DNA of 44,927 bases from an uncultured bacterium (lineage in GTDB: Bacteria > Pseudomonadota > Gammaproteobacteria > Burkholderiales > Burkholderiaceae_E), in the NCBI GenBank assembly GCA_903866395.1, contig CAIPNM010000266.1, positions 1-44,927 on the forward strand, written 5' to 3'. A program made the translations under genes and the position numbers. The notes under the pieces are model-generated. The model did no database searches and was not told the DNA's origin. It saw nothing but the letters and a program-made list of their open reading frames with translations. Below, piece after piece: positions 33,786 to 43,323 of the stretch; within the stretch, counting starts at the first letter, position 1; each line of letters begins with the position of its first letter.

Positions 33786-35048
33786 TCAGATGTCAAGTAA
33801 CAGGCGGGCAGGATCTTCCAGCGCATCCTTGATGGCCACCAGGAATAGCACCGCCTCGCGCCCGTCAATGATCCGATGGTCGTACGACATCGCGAGGTAA
33901 TTCATGGGCCGAACCACGATCTGGCCATTCTCGACCACCGCACGATCCTTGGTCGCATGCACGCCCAGAATGGCAGATTGCGGGGGATTGATGATGGGCG
34001 TGGAAAGCATGGAACCGAATACGCCGCCGTTGCTGATCGAGAACGTGCCACCAGACAGTTCCTCGATCCCGAGCTTGCCGTCCTGGGCTCGCTTGCCGAA
34101 ATCGGCGATTGCTTTCTCGGTTTGAGCGAAGCTCAGCTGATCGGCATCACGCAGCACCGGCACCACCAGCCCGCGGGGCGAGCCCACTGCCACACCGATA
34201 TCAAAGAACCCGTGATAAACAATGTCAGAGCCGTCGATCGAGGCATTGACCAAGGGATATTTCTTGAGCGCGTGGACAGCCGCCTTCACGAAGAACGACA
34301 TGAAGCCCAGCCGCACGCCATGATCTTTCTCGAAGCGATCCTGGTACTTCTTGCGCAGATCCATGACCGGCTGCATGTTCACTTCATTGAATGTCGTGAG
34401 AATGGCATTGGTCGCCTGCGACTGCAGCAAGCGCTCCGCCACCCGCTGCCGCAGTCGCGACATCGGAACACGTTGCTCGGGCCGCCCTTCGGTGAGGCGC
34501 TCGATATCAACCGGGGCCTTCACGACCGGCAGCGCGCCAGCGGGTGCGCCAGTGGGAATCGCAGCCTGAACCGGTGCCCGGCTCTGCGCCGCTACGGCGC
34601 CGATGACATCTCCCTTGGTGATACGCCCATCACGGCCGGTTCCCCCGACCTGCGAGGCAGCAAGCCCTGACTCGGCCATCATCTTCGCTGCGGCAGGCAT
34701 AGCGACCCCAGCCTTCGCCTGCGAGGCTGGCGCCGCCGCGGCAGCAGGCGAAGCCGCTGCGGCAGCCGCCGGCGCGGGCGCAGCGCTCGCCGGCGCGCCT
34801 GCGGACGCTTCCGTATCAATCGTGGCGATCACCTCACCCGAGACCACGGTGGCCCCGTCGCCTTTCACCACCGACACCAACACACCTGCGGACGGCGCAG
34901 GCAACTCGAGCACGACCTTGTCGGTTTCGACATCGATCAGATTTTCATCGCGAGCCACGGCCTCGCCCGGCTTTTTGTGCCACTGCAGCAGGGTCGCTTC
35001 GGCGACCGATTCGGATAGTTGTGGAACCTTGACTTCAATCAGAGCCAT
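33786..35048 (-). CDS. sucB: 2-oxoglutarate dehydrogenase E2, dihydrolipoyl succinyltransferase
   Basis: A 420-residue E2. One lipoyl domain (1-77) carries K44 ([10 protein letters not shown]). An Ala/Pro-rich linker at about 78-115 follows, then the E1/E3-binding domain near 118-152 ([20 protein letters not shown]) and the catalytic domain with H391 and D395 ([11 protein letters not shown]). The ribosome site is GGAG, set within a short inverted repeat CGGAG-AA-CTCCG directly before the ATG. It lies 99 bases downstream of sucA. Confidence 0.97.
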   Translation of the reverse strand: MALIEVKVPQLSESVAEATLLQWHKKPGEAVARDENLIDVETDKVVLELPAPSAGVLVSVVKGDGATVVSGEVIATIDTEASAGAPASAAPAPAAAAAASPAAAAAPASQAKAGVAMPAAAKMMAESGLAASQVGGTGRDGRITKGDVIGAVAAQSRAPVQAAIPTGAPAGALPVVKAPVDIERLTEGRPEQRVPMSRLRQRVAERLLQSQATNAILTTFNEVNMQPVMDLRKKYQDRFEKDHGVRLGFMSFFVKAAVHALKKYPLVNASIDGSDIVYHGFFDIGVAVGSPRGLVVPVLRDADQLSFAQTEKAIADFGKRAQDGKLGIEELSGGTFSISNGGVFGSMLSTPIINPPQSAILGVHATKDRAVVENGQIVVRPMNYLAMSYDHRIIDGREAVLFLVAIKDALEDPARLLLDI

Positions 35049-35147
35049 CGGAGTTCTCCGGTATCTGTTATGTGTATTTGAACGAATGGATGCGTGCGAC
35101 TGCGGACCGCGCTATCAAAGCGTGGCCCGGTCGCAAAATGATCGGAA

Positions 35148-38009
35148 TCAGCTCGCTTTGCGACTGCGCGTACGCGACTCGCCAAACGCGGCAGCGATCA
35201 GGTCTTTTTGCTGCGCGTAGTGTTTGTCGTAGTAGCCAACGGCCGGCGATGCAGACGCTGGGCGCCCCGCATAGCTAAGCGTCTGGCCTTCCCGCAGTAC
35301 CTCACCAATATGGTGCTGAGCGTAGAACCAGGCCCCCTGATTTTGCGGCTCGTCCTGGCACCACACCACCTGCGTGGCGGCACTGAACTTGCGCATCTCG
35401 GCCTCGAACGCCTTGTGCGGGAAGGGATAAAGCTGCTCGACTCGAAGCAACGCGATGTCCTCAAGCTTGCGTTCGCGACGGGCGGCGAGCAGGTCGTAGT
35501 AGACCTTGCCCGTGCAGACCACCACACGCTTGACCTTCTTCGCCTCGATAGCGGGATCGGTTTCGCCGATGACCGTTCGGAATTCGCCCTTCGCGAGATC
35601 GTCAAGACTGGATACCGCTTCTTTGTTTCGCAGCAGCGACTTCGGCGTGAACAGCACCAGCGGCTTTCTGAACATGCGCACCATCTGACGGCGCAGCACA
35701 TGGAAGATTTGCGCAGGCGTGGTGGGCTGACAAACCTGCATATTGTGCTCGGCGCACAGCTGCAGGAAGCGCTCGATACGCGCCGACGAATGCTCGGGGC
35801 CCTGGCCCTCGTAGCCGTGCGGGAGCATGAGCGTGAGACCGCACGCCCGCCCCCACTTGGTTTCGCCCGATGAGATGAACTGATCAATCACCACCTGCGC
35901 GCCGTTGACGAAGTCGCCAAACTGGGCTTCCCAGATGACCAGCGTGTTGGGTTCGGCCGTGGCGTAACCGTATTCGAACCCGAGCACGGCCTCCTCGGAC
36001 AGCACCGAATCAATGACAATGAACTGTCCCTGCTTGTCGCTCACGAATTGGAGCGGAATATAGGCGCCCTGATCCCATTTTTCACGCGCCTGATCGTGCA
36101 GCACCGAGTGGCGATGTGTGAAGGTGCCGCGGCCCGAGTCCTGACCGGACAACCGCACGCCGTAGCCTGCTGCAACCAGCGACGCAAACGCCATATGCTC
36201 ACCCATGCCCCAGTCAAGCGGTTGGTCACCATTGACCATGGCACGGCGATCGCCGACGACTTTCTCTACCAGCGGGTGGAGCTTGAATCCGGCTGGGATG
36301 GTGGTGATGCGCTCGCCCAGGCGCTTAAGTTCGGCGCGCGGCAGCGCTGTATCGGCAGAGTCGGTCCACTTACGATTGAGGAACGGCAGCCAATCCACCG
36401 CAAACTTGCTCGTGAAGTTGGTGATCACCGGATCGAAGGTGTTCCTGCCCTCATCCATCGCGGCGCGGAACTCGGCTACGAACCGGTCACCATCAGCCGC
36501 CGCGATCACAGCCTGCGCAGCCAGCTTGTCAGCGTAGAGCTTGCGCGTGCCGGGGTGCGTGCCGATGCGCTTGTACATCATCGGCTGCGTCACCGCTGGC
36601 GTGTCCTGCTCGTTGTGACCCAGCTTACGGAAGCACACGATATCGACGACCACGTCCTTCCGGAACTGTTGCCGGAAATCGAGCGCAAGCTGCGTGGCAA
36701 ACACCACCGCCTCGGGATCATCGCCATTCACATGCAGCACCGGCGCCTCGATCATTTTGGCAACGTCGGTGCAATAAATGGTGGAGCGTGTGTCGCGCGG
36801 ATCAGAGGTGGTAAAGCCGATCTGGTTGTTGATCACGATGTGGACCGTGCCGCGCGTGCCGTAACCACGGGTCTGGGCCAGATTGAGCGTTTCCATCACC
36901 ACGCCCTGCCCGGCGAACGCCGCATCGCCGTGCACCACAATCGGCAGCACCTGGTCGCCATTGCGGTCGCCGCGACGCACCATCCGGGCCTTGGCGGAGC
37001 CCGCCACCACCGGATTGACGATCTCCAGATGAGAAGGGTTGAAGGCGAGCGACACATGGACCGGACCACCCGGGGTCGTGAGGTCACTCGAGAAACCGTT
37101 GTGGTACTTCACATCACCCGAGGGCAGATCGTCGGCATGCTGGCCTTCAAATTCAGCAAACAGATCGCGCGGCATTTTGCCCAGCACGTTCACGAGCACA
37201 TTCAGACGCCCGCGATGCGCCATGCCAATGACGATTTCCTCAATTCCCGACTCACCGGCACGCTGGATCAGTTCGTCCATGGCGGCAATAAAGCTTTCAC
37301 CACCCTCGAGCGAGAATCGTTTCTGACCAACGTATCGGGTGTGCAAATAGCGCTCGAGACCTTCGGCCGCTGTCAGGCGCTCAAGAATGCGTTTCTTCTT
37401 GTCGGCCGAGAAACTGGGCTTGGCGCGAGACGATTCCAGCCGCTCCTGCATCCAGCGCTTTTGCGCAGGATCGGTCATGTGCATAAATTCAGCACCAATT
37501 GAGCCGCAATAGGTTTCACGCAGGGCGCGCACAATGTCCCGCAGTGGCGCGGTGTCGAAACCGAAGTACGTATTGGCGGCCGAATAAATATTGGCGTGAT
37601 CACCTTCCGAAAAATCATAAAAGGCGGGCTCAAGTTCAGGGATGGAGGGCTGCTCCTGACGCTTGAGCGGATCAAGGTCGGCCCAGCGGTTGCCCAGGAA
37701 CCGGTATGCCGCAACCAACGACTGCACAAACACCTGCTTGCGCGCCGACGAAGCGTCGCCGCCCATGAGACGGGGCCGCAGCGTGCCCTCGCGCGAGCGC
37801 TCTGCGAATGACTGCACGATGGGTGCATGCGCAATGTCGCGCGACTGAGCGCTGCCGTCAGCCGCCGGCACCATCTGCATGTTGTCGAAATACTCCCGCC
37901 AGGTTTCGGGCACCGAGCCGGGGTTCTTGAGGTAGCTCTCGTAGAGCTCCTCGAGATAAGGCGCATTGGCGCCAAAAAGATAAGCGTTGGACTGGAATGC
38001 CTTCATCAT
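35148..38009 (-). CDS. sucA: 2-oxoglutarate dehydrogenase E1
   Basis: A 953-residue thiamine-diphosphate enzyme that decarboxylates 2-oxoglutarate. Family segments are seen in order: an N-terminal helix region binding E2 (NAYLFGANAPYLEELYESY), MAHRGRLNVLVNVLGK, the TPP-binding HGDAAFAGQGVVMETLNL and NNQIGFTTSDP, and the transketolase-type second half (PHGYEGQGPEHSSARIERFLQL). The start ATG 38009 has AAAGG upstream; a second ATG follows at once. A 187-base gap with two hairpins separates it from gltA. Confidence 0.97.
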   Translation of the reverse strand: MMKAFQSNAYLFGANAPYLEELYESYLKNPGSVPETWREYFDNMQMVPAADGSAQSRDIAHAPIVQSFAERSREGTLRPRLMGGDASSARKQVFVQSLVAAYRFLGNRWADLDPLKRQEQPSIPELEPAFYDFSEGDHANIYSAANTYFGFDTAPLRDIVRALRETYCGSIGAEFMHMTDPAQKRWMQERLESSRAKPSFSADKKKRILERLTAAEGLERYLHTRYVGQKRFSLEGGESFIAAMDELIQRAGESGIEEIVIGMAHRGRLNVLVNVLGKMPRDLFAEFEGQHADDLPSGDVKYHNGFSSDLTTPGGPVHVSLAFNPSHLEIVNPVVAGSAKARMVRRGDRNGDQVLPIVVHGDAAFAGQGVVMETLNLAQTRGYGTRGTVHIVINNQIGFTTSDPRDTRSTIYCTDVAKMIEAPVLHVNGDDPEAVVFATQLALDFRQQFRKDVVVDIVCFRKLGHNEQDTPAVTQPMMYKRIGTHPGTRKLYADKLAAQAVIAAADGDRFVAEFRAAMDEGRNTFDPVITNFTSKFAVDWLPFLNRKWTDSADTALPRAELKRLGERITTIPAGFKLHPLVEKVVGDRRAMVNGDQPLDWGMGEHMAFASLVAAGYGVRLSGQDSGRGTFTHRHSVLHDQAREKWDQGAYIPLQFVSDKQGQFIVIDSVLSEEAVLGFEYGYATAEPNTLVIWEAQFGDFVNGAQVVIDQFISSGETKWGRACGLTLMLPHGYEGQGPEHSSARIERFLQLCAEHNMQVCQPTTPAQIFHVLRRQMVRMFRKPLVLFTPKSLLRNKEAVSSLDDLAKGEFRTVIGETDPAIEAKKVKRVVVCTGKVYYDLLAARRERKLEDIALLRVEQLYPFPHKAFEAEMRKFSAATQVVWCQDEPQNQGAWFYAQHHIGEVLREGQTLSYAGRPASASPAVGYYDKHYAQQKDLIAAAFGESRTRSRKAS

Positions 38010-38052
38010 CGCGCGTCACCTTTCTTATGAACGAGCTTCTCGTTTAAGAGGC

Positions 38053-38110
38053 CCGGCCCCAGCCGAGAGGGACTGGAGCCGGCGGACCAGTGTCCGGCTT
38101 CCGGAGCACT
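38053..38110 (-). promoter_or_regulatory. Two tandem hairpins in the gltA-sucA leader region
   Basis: On the minus-strand RNA, hairpin 1 (38089-38110) pairs AGTG and TCCGG with CCGGA and CACT around an AAG loop, with one bulge. Hairpin 2 (38053-38082) pairs CCGGCTCCAG with CTGGGGCCGG, a 10-bp stem with one G-U pair and a 10-base loop. Neither is followed by a U-tract, so they are not plain terminators. They could act in RNA processing, attenuation or stability between gltA and sucA. Confidence 0.45.
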
Positions 38111-38196
38111 GATCCGTGACTTGAACGTGCCCGAACCACCCTCCGGCAGCCCAGGCACGCAAGATTTCAAATGTTACAACGTGATCCTGCCCGGAC

Positions 38197-39489
38197 TCAA
38201 CGGATGTCGCGACGAGCCGCCCCGTTGTAGAGCTGGCGCGGCCGACCGATTTTTTGATCGGGATCACTGATCATCTCTGCCCACTGGGCGATCCAGCCAA
38301 CCGTGCGGGCCAGCGCAAAGATGCAGGTGAACATGGAGGTGGGGATGCCCAGCGCGCGCTGCACGATGCCAGAGTAGTAATCGACGTTCGGGTAGAGCTT
38401 GCGCTGCACGAAATAGTCGTCTTCAAGCGCAATTTGCTCAAGCTTCATGGCGATCTTGAGAAGCGGATCGTTTTCCAGACCCAATTCGCCCAGCACCTCG
38501 TAGCAGGTTTCGCGCATCAGCTTGGCCCGCGGGTCGTAGTTCTTGTAGACGCGGTGGCCGAAGCCCATCAGCTTCACGTTGGACGACTTGTCCTTCACCT
38601 GGCGGATAAATTCGCCGATCTTTTCGACCCCGCCCGCACGCTGCAGTTCGTCAAGCATCACCAGGCAGGCTTCATTGGCGCCACCGTGCGCCGGGCCCCA
38701 CAACGTGGCAATACCGGCTGCGATACAGGCAAACGGATTCGCGCCCGACGAGCCCGCCAGACGCACCGTTGAAGTGGAGGCATTCTGCTCGTGATCCGCG
38801 TGCAAAATAAGAATCCGGTCAAGCGCCTTCACCAGCACCGGGTTGGGAACGTACTCCTCGCAGGGCGTGCCAAACATCATTCGCATGAAGTTCGCGGTGT
38901 AGCTGAGATCGTTCTTCGGATACATGAACGGCTGGCCGATGGAATACTTGTAGGCCATAGCCACCAGCGTGGGCATCTTCGCAATCAGCCGGATAGAGGA
39001 AATCATCCGGTGTTCTGGGTTCGAGATGTCGAGCGAGTCGTGATAAAAGGCCGAAAGCGCGCCCACGCAACCCACCAGCACCGCCATCGGATGCGCATCG
39101 CGGCGGAAGCCCTGGAAAAACCGGGTCATCTGCTCATGCACCATGGTGTGGTGCATGACGGTGTAGTTGAAGTCTTTGCTCTGTTTGCCGTCGGGCATTT
39201 CGCCATTGAGCAGCAGATAGCAGGTGTCGAGGTAATCGCACTTCTCAGCGATTTGCTCAATGGGATAGCCGCGATAGAGCAACTCGCCCTGGTCGCCATC
39301 GATATAGGTAATTTTCGATTCACAGGCGGCAGTGGACAGAAAGCCTGGATCAAAGGTGAACTTGCCCGTTGTGCCGTAAAGCTTGCGGATGTCGATGACA
39401 TCGGGTCCTGTTGACCCCGAGTGAACCGGAAACTCGATCGGCGCGGTGCCGTCGCTGAAGGAGAGCGTTGCTTTCTTGGTTGTGGTCAT
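38197..39489 (-). CDS. gltA: Citrate synthase (type II, GltA)
   Basis: A 430-residue hexameric-type citrate synthase, the first step of the TCA cycle. Active-site motifs are [22 protein letters not shown] and [14 protein letters not shown], which carry the two histidines and the aspartate. The N-terminal beta domain typical of GltA is present ([14 protein letters not shown]). Start ATG 39489 has AAAGGATT six bases upstream. It follows sdhE by 60 bases and is probably cotranscribed with the sdh genes. Confidence 0.97.
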   Translation of the reverse strand: MTTTKKATLSFSDGTAPIEFPVHSGSTGPDVIDIRKLYGTTGKFTFDPGFLSTAACESKITYIDGDQGELLYRGYPIEQIAEKCDYLDTCYLLLNGEMPDGKQSKDFNYTVMHHTMVHEQMTRFFQGFRRDAHPMAVLVGCVGALSAFYHDSLDISNPEHRMISSIRLIAKMPTLVAMAYKYSIGQPFMYPKNDLSYTANFMRMMFGTPCEEYVPNPVLVKALDRILILHADHEQNASTSTVRLAGSSGANPFACIAAGIATLWGPAHGGANEACLVMLDELQRAGGVEKIGEFIRQVKDKSSNVKLMGFGHRVYKNYDPRAKLMRETCYEVLGELGLENDPLLKIAMKLEQIALEDDYFVQRKLYPNVDYYSGIVQRALGIPTSMFTCIFALARTVGWIAQWAEMISDPDQKIGRPRQLYNGAARRDIR

Positions 39490-39549
39490 AGTCGGAATCC
39501 TTTGCGTTCATCGGCAGTCCGGCGCGGTGGGCTGCGGCCGGACGGTATC

Positions 39550-39858
39550 CTAACAGCGCCTGAGCATTTCAAGCACCCGACGCGTCTCGCTGCCTCCGGC
39601 AAGCGCGCTGCCGTCGACCCGTTCCAGCAACAGATCGAGCAGCTCATTGTCGGGCAGATCAAGCAGATGATCGAGCCCCGTCACCGTGGCCTCGTCGAGG
39701 TTGCTGCCATGGGCAGCGAAAAACCGCTCGAGCACCAGATCGTTCTCAAGAAGCCCGCGCCGCGCACGCCAGCGCAGGCGCCGAAGCCTGGCGTCGTCGA
39801 GCGGGTTGGCGGTGGGCTGCACGGGTTGCTTTCCCAGGTTAGTCGGTTCAGACGGCAC
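39550..39858 (-). CDS. sdhE: Succinate dehydrogenase flavinylation factor SdhE
   Basis: A 102-residue SdhE (YgfY/SDH5) protein that promotes covalent attachment of FAD to SdhA. The RGxxE motif is present as RRGLLENDLVLERFF (about residues 33-47). The N-terminal extension before LDDARLRRLRWRARRG is some 20 residues longer than in short homologues. The only start is GTG 39858, which lies inside the last codons of sdhB (11-base overlap), with GAGG very close to it. It sits between sdhB and gltA, the standard Burkholderiales position. Confidence 0.93.
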   Translation of the reverse strand: MPSEPTNLGKQPVQPTANPLDDARLRRLRWRARRGLLENDLVLERFFAAHGSNLDEATVTGLDHLLDLPDNELLDLLLERVDGSALAGGSETRRVLEMLRRC

Positions 39859-40606
39859 GCCTCACCATGAGTTCCTTGATCTTGCCAATAGCCCGGGTGG
39901 GATTGAGGCCCTTGGGGCAAACATCGACGCAATTCATGATGGTGTGGCAGCGGAACAACCGGTACGGGTCTTCCAGGTTGTCCAGACGCTCGCTGGTGGC
40001 CTGATCCCGGCTATCGGCAATGAAGCGATAGGCCTGCAAAAGTCCGGCCGGGCCCACGAACTTATCCGGATTCCACCAGAACGACGGGCAGGAGGTGGAG
40101 CAGCACGCGCACAGCACGCACTCATAGAGCCCGTCGAGTTCTTCGCGCTCCTGCGGAGACTGCAGGCGCTCTTTTTCAGGTGGCGGCGTGTCGTTGATCA
40201 GGAACGGGCTCACCGAGTGGTACTGCTTGAAGAATTGCGTCATGTCGACGATCAGGTCGCGAATGACGGGCAGTCCCGGCAGAGGCTTCAAAACGATCGG
40301 CTCTTTGAGATCGCGCAGATTGGTGATGCAGGCCAGTCCGTTCTTGCCATTGATATTCATGGCATCCGACCCGCACACCCCTTCGCGGCAGGAACGACGA
40401 AATGACAAAGAATCATCATTGGCGATCTTGATGCGCATGAGTGCATCGAGCAGCATCTTGTCGGTGGGCTGAAGCTCCACCTCGATGTTCTGCATGCGCG
40501 GCTTGTCATCGCGATCCGGGTCGTATCGGTAAATTGAAAAACGCACGACACGCGTGCCCTGGGCGGCGGCCGCGAGGCTCTGGGGATTTTCAACGACTGC
40601 GTTCAT
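39848..40606 (-). CDS. sdhB: Succinate dehydrogenase iron-sulfur subunit
   Basis: A 252-residue subunit carrying three iron-sulfur clusters. The [2Fe-2S] cysteines are in CREGVCGSDAMNINGKNGLAC. The [4Fe-4S]/[3Fe-4S] cysteines are in CVLCACCSTSCPSFWWN and CHTIMNCVDVCPKGLNP. The N-terminus has about 18 extra residues (MNAVVENPQSLAAAAQGT) compared with short SdhB forms. GGAG lies before the ATG. It overlaps sdhE by 11 bases. Confidence 0.97.
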   Translation of the reverse strand: MNAVVENPQSLAAAAQGTRVVRFSIYRYDPDRDDKPRMQNIEVELQPTDKMLLDALMRIKIANDDSLSFRRSCREGVCGSDAMNINGKNGLACITNLRDLKEPIVLKPLPGLPVIRDLIVDMTQFFKQYHSVSPFLINDTPPPEKERLQSPQEREELDGLYECVLCACCSTSCPSFWWNPDKFVGPAGLLQAYRFIADSRDQATSERLDNLEDPYRLFRCHTIMNCVDVCPKGLNPTRAIGKIKELMVRRAV

Positions 40607-40645
40607 GACTGCTCCGAGATTCTTTGATGGGAGGCATTCTGGACA

Positions 40646-42436
40646 TCAGAAGGTGCGAGCCTTCGGTTTGAAGGTTTCAACCGTGAGCGGCTTCATGTTG
40701 ACCGGCTTGTAATCAAGCCGGTTCCCTTCGGAATACCACAGGCTGTGCTTGATCCAGTTGGCATCGTCGCGGTCCGGGAAATCACGGTGTGCATGCGCAC
40801 CTCGGCTTTCCTTGCGCGCGTCAGCCGATACGATCGTGGCCTTGGCTGTCTCGATGAGGTTGTCCACCTCCAAGGCCTCGACCCGAGCGGTGTTGAAGAC
40901 CTTGGATTTGTCTTGCATGTGGATGCGGCCCACCCGCTCGCCGATCTCGTTGATCCTGCGAACGCCCTCGGCAAGCAGTTCCGAAGTACGGAACACACCG
41001 CAGTGCGCCTGCATGGTCTTCCGAATGTCGTTGGCCACTTCCTGTGCGTTCTCGCCAGAACTAGACCCCTGCAAACGCGCCAGCCGCGCAAGCGTCGCGT
41101 CGCCGCCATCGGCCGGAAGCGGCTTGTGTTCGGAGACCCGCCGGTTCTCGCTCACGATGTAGTTGCCCGCGGCGCGACCAAACACCACCAGATCCAGCAA
41201 CGAGTTGGTGCCGAGACGGTTCGCGCCATGCACCGACACGCAGGCGCACTCACCAATCGCGTAAAGGCCATTGACCACCGAATTAGGATTGCCCTGATGG
41301 GGTACCACCACCTGCCCGTGGATATTCGTGGGAATGCCACCCATCTGATAGTGAATGGTGGGCACAACGGGGATTGGATCGCGGATGGGATCCACGTTGG
41401 CGAACTTGATCGCGATTTCGCGGATCGACGGCAGGCGCTTCATGATGGTTTCAGCGCCCAGGTGATCGAGTTTCAGGAGCACATGATCACCGTCTGGGCC
41501 GCAGCCCCGCCCTTCCTTGATCTCCTGGTCCATGGAACGCGACACGAAGTCACGCGGCGCCAAGTCTTTGAGCGTGGGCGCATAACGCTCCATGAAGCGC
41601 TCGCCGTGCTTGTTGAGCAGGATGCCCCCTTCGCCACGCACGCCCTCGGTAATCAGCACGCCCGCGCCGGCCACGCCGGTGGGGTGAAACTGCCAAAACT
41701 CCATGTCTTCAAGCGGAATGCCGGCACGCGCGGCGATCCCCATCCCGTCACCGGTATTGATGAACGCGTTGGTTGAAGCGGCCCAGATGCGGCCCGCGCC
41801 ACCGGTGGCGAATACGGTGACCTTGGACTCGAGAATCATCACCTCGCCGGTTTCCATTTCGAGCGCCACCACGCCCACGCAGTCGCCTTCAGCATCACGA
41901 ATGATGTCGAGCGCCATCCATTCGACGAAGAACTGTGTGCGCGCCTGCACATTGCGCTGATACAGCGTGTGCAACAGCGCGTGACCGGTACGGTCGGCGG
42001 CTGCGCAGGCCCGCTGAACCGGCTTTTCGCCGAAATTGGCGGTGTGGCCGCCAAACGGGCGCTGGTAGATGGTGCCGTCGGGGTTGCGGTCGAACGGCAT
42101 GCCGAAGTGCTCGAGCTCGTAGACCACCTTGGGCGCTTCGCGGCACATGAACTCAATGGCGTCCTGGTCGCCAAGATAGTCCGAGCCCTTGACGGTATCG
42201 AACATGTGCCAGTACCAGTTGTCTTCGCTCATGTTGCCGAGCGAGGCACCGATGCCGCCCTGCGCCGCCACCGTGTGGGAGCGGGTGGGGAATACCTTGC
42301 TCAACACGGCCACGCTCCAGCCAGCCTGCGCGAGTTGGAGTGAGCAGCGCATGCCGGCGCCACCCGCGCCGATGATCACCGCATCAAATTTTCGACGGGG
42401 AAGATTGTTTGACAGATGGTTGAGAACGTCGGCCAT
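40646..42436 (-). CDS. sdhA: Succinate dehydrogenase flavoprotein subunit
   Basis: A 596-residue subunit. The FAD motif is IIGAGGAGM, and the covalent FAD ligand is H54 (RSHTVAAQGG). The catalytic region includes FHPTGVAGAGVLITEGVRGEGG in two adjoining pieces and HYQMGGIPTN. The C-terminal DANWIKHSLWYSEG is typical. The ATG lies one base after the sdhD stop with GGAG inside sdhD, so the two are translationally coupled. It oxidises succinate to fumarate on the cytoplasmic side. Confidence 0.98.
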   Translation of the reverse strand: MADVLNHLSNNLPRRKFDAVIIGAGGAGMRCSLQLAQAGWSVAVLSKVFPTRSHTVAAQGGIGASLGNMSEDNWYWHMFDTVKGSDYLGDQDAIEFMCREAPKVVYELEHFGMPFDRNPDGTIYQRPFGGHTANFGEKPVQRACAAADRTGHALLHTLYQRNVQARTQFFVEWMALDIIRDAEGDCVGVVALEMETGEVMILESKVTVFATGGAGRIWAASTNAFINTGDGMGIAARAGIPLEDMEFWQFHPTGVAGAGVLITEGVRGEGGILLNKHGERFMERYAPTLKDLAPRDFVSRSMDQEIKEGRGCGPDGDHVLLKLDHLGAETIMKRLPSIREIAIKFANVDPIRDPIPVVPTIHYQMGGIPTNIHGQVVVPHQGNPNSVVNGLYAIGECACVSVHGANRLGTNSLLDLVVFGRAAGNYIVSENRRVSEHKPLPADGGDATLARLARLQGSSSGENAQEVANDIRKTMQAHCGVFRTSELLAEGVRRINEIGERVGRIHMQDKSKVFNTARVEALEVDNLIETAKATIVSADARKESRGAHAHRDFPDRDDANWIKHSLWYSEGNRLDYKPVNMKPLTVETFKPKARTF

Positions 42437-42437
42437 C

Positions 42438-42788
42438 TCAGATGCTCCAGAGGATGTTGGCAGCCCAGATCACATAGGCAAACAGCAGAACAATGGTCGC
42501 CACCTGCAGCGTGAGACGCACGGCGGTGGGTTTGATGTAATCCATGTAAATGTCGCGCACGCCGATCCAGGCATGCCAGGCAAGCGCCACAAACGCAAGC
42601 ACCGTGAGCACCCTGATGAACGGCCCTGAAAACAGCGCTTTCCAGCTTGCCTGCGCGAGCGGCGGTCCAGCGAGAACGGCAAGCCCCAGGACGAGCGTGT
42701 AAACCGCAAGTACCACGGCCGTGATGCGCTGGGCGAGCCAGTCTTTCAGGCCATAGTGGGCGCCAACGACGATTCGCTTGGTGGTCAT
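42438..42788 (-). CDS. sdhD: Succinate dehydrogenase membrane anchor subunit SdhD
   Basis: A 116-residue protein with three membrane helices (about 15-37, 48-70 and 85-110). GLKDWLAQRITAVVLAVYT and HAWIGVRDIYMDYIKP match the SdhD quinone-site and helix-II regions. ATG 42788 lies one base after the sdhC stop. The open frame upstream of it lies within sdhC and is not used. It anchors SdhAB and helps bind quinone and haem b. Confidence 0.93.
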   Translation of the reverse strand: MTTKRIVVGAHYGLKDWLAQRITAVVLAVYTLVLGLAVLAGPPLAQASWKALFSGPFIRVLTVLAFVALAWHAWIGVRDIYMDYIKPTAVRLTLQVATIVLLFAYVIWAANILWSI

Positions 42789-42789
42789 G

Positions 42790-43218
42790 TCAGAAGGCTC
42801 CGAACAGTTTGAGCGCAAACACCAGCGTGAGCGCAAGGCTTACCGCCAGCACGGCAAACGAGGAGGAACGCGCCTGATCCTTTTCGGTGCCGATGTGCAA
42901 GTCGAGGAGCAAATACCGGATCCCTGCACAGAAATGATGCAGGTAAGCCCAAATAAGCCCCAGGAATACCAGCTTCGCCAAAGGGTGAGCGGCCATGGCC
43001 TTGAATTTCGCAAATGCGGCATCAGGCCCGAGGCTCAGCTGCAGGCAGTACAACAGGAAAGGCAGGCCAAACAGGAACAAGACGGCGCCGCTCACGCGAT
43101 GCAGGATGGACACGATTCCCGCGGGCGGTAGCCGGTACTGGAGAATCTGACCGACATCGATATTGCGAAAACGCGGCCGCGCGCCGGCCGCGCCCGAACC
43201 TCTGGCAGTTTCATTCAT
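42790..43218 (-). CDS. sdhC: Succinate dehydrogenase cytochrome b556 subunit SdhC
   Basis: A 142-residue protein with three helices. The N-terminal family motif is YRLPPAGIVSILHRVSGAVLF in two pieces (quinone-site Ser and Arg). AYLHHFCAGIRYLLLD holds the haem-ligand histidine. It is the first gene of the sdh operon. Its ATG is preceded by a G-rich run about 12 bases upstream. A hydrophilic N-terminal segment (MNETARGSGAAGARPR) precedes the core. Confidence 0.95.
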   Translation of the reverse strand: MNETARGSGAAGARPRFRNIDVGQILQYRLPPAGIVSILHRVSGAVLFLFGLPFLLYCLQLSLGPDAAFAKFKAMAAHPLAKLVFLGLIWAYLHHFCAGIRYLLLDLHIGTEKDQARSSSFAVLAVSLALTLVFALKLFGAF

Positions 43219-43250
43219 TATTGTTAAACCCCCCGGTGCAAAACCCGCAT

Positions 43251-43284
43251 ATTGTTACCCAAACCCAACCGAGCTACCAAGCTC
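43251..43284 (-). promoter_or_regulatory. Weak candidate sdh promoter and small inverted repeat
   Basis: On the minus strand TTGGTA (43275-43280), a 17-base spacer and TAACAA (43252-43257) make a weak sigma-70 match 33 bases before sdhC. The -35 lies inside the inverted repeat GAGCT-TGGT-AGCTC (43271-43284). Readthrough from gntR is the alternative source of sdh mRNA. Confidence 0.3.
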
Positions 43285-43323
43285 GATGTCATCAGCCTTT
43301 GAATGAACAGTGTTGCCTGTGCG

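Noticed and set aside
36048-37502. A 484-codon open frame on the plus strand opposite sucA
   Set aside because: It is antisense to a clear 2-oxoglutarate dehydrogenase gene, has a His-rich and low-complexity composition typical of reversed GC-rich codons, and shows no family motif.
40745-41776. A 343-codon open frame on the plus strand opposite sdhA
   Set aside because: It lies wholly inside sdhA and its sequence is the usual shadow composition, with no recognisable domain.
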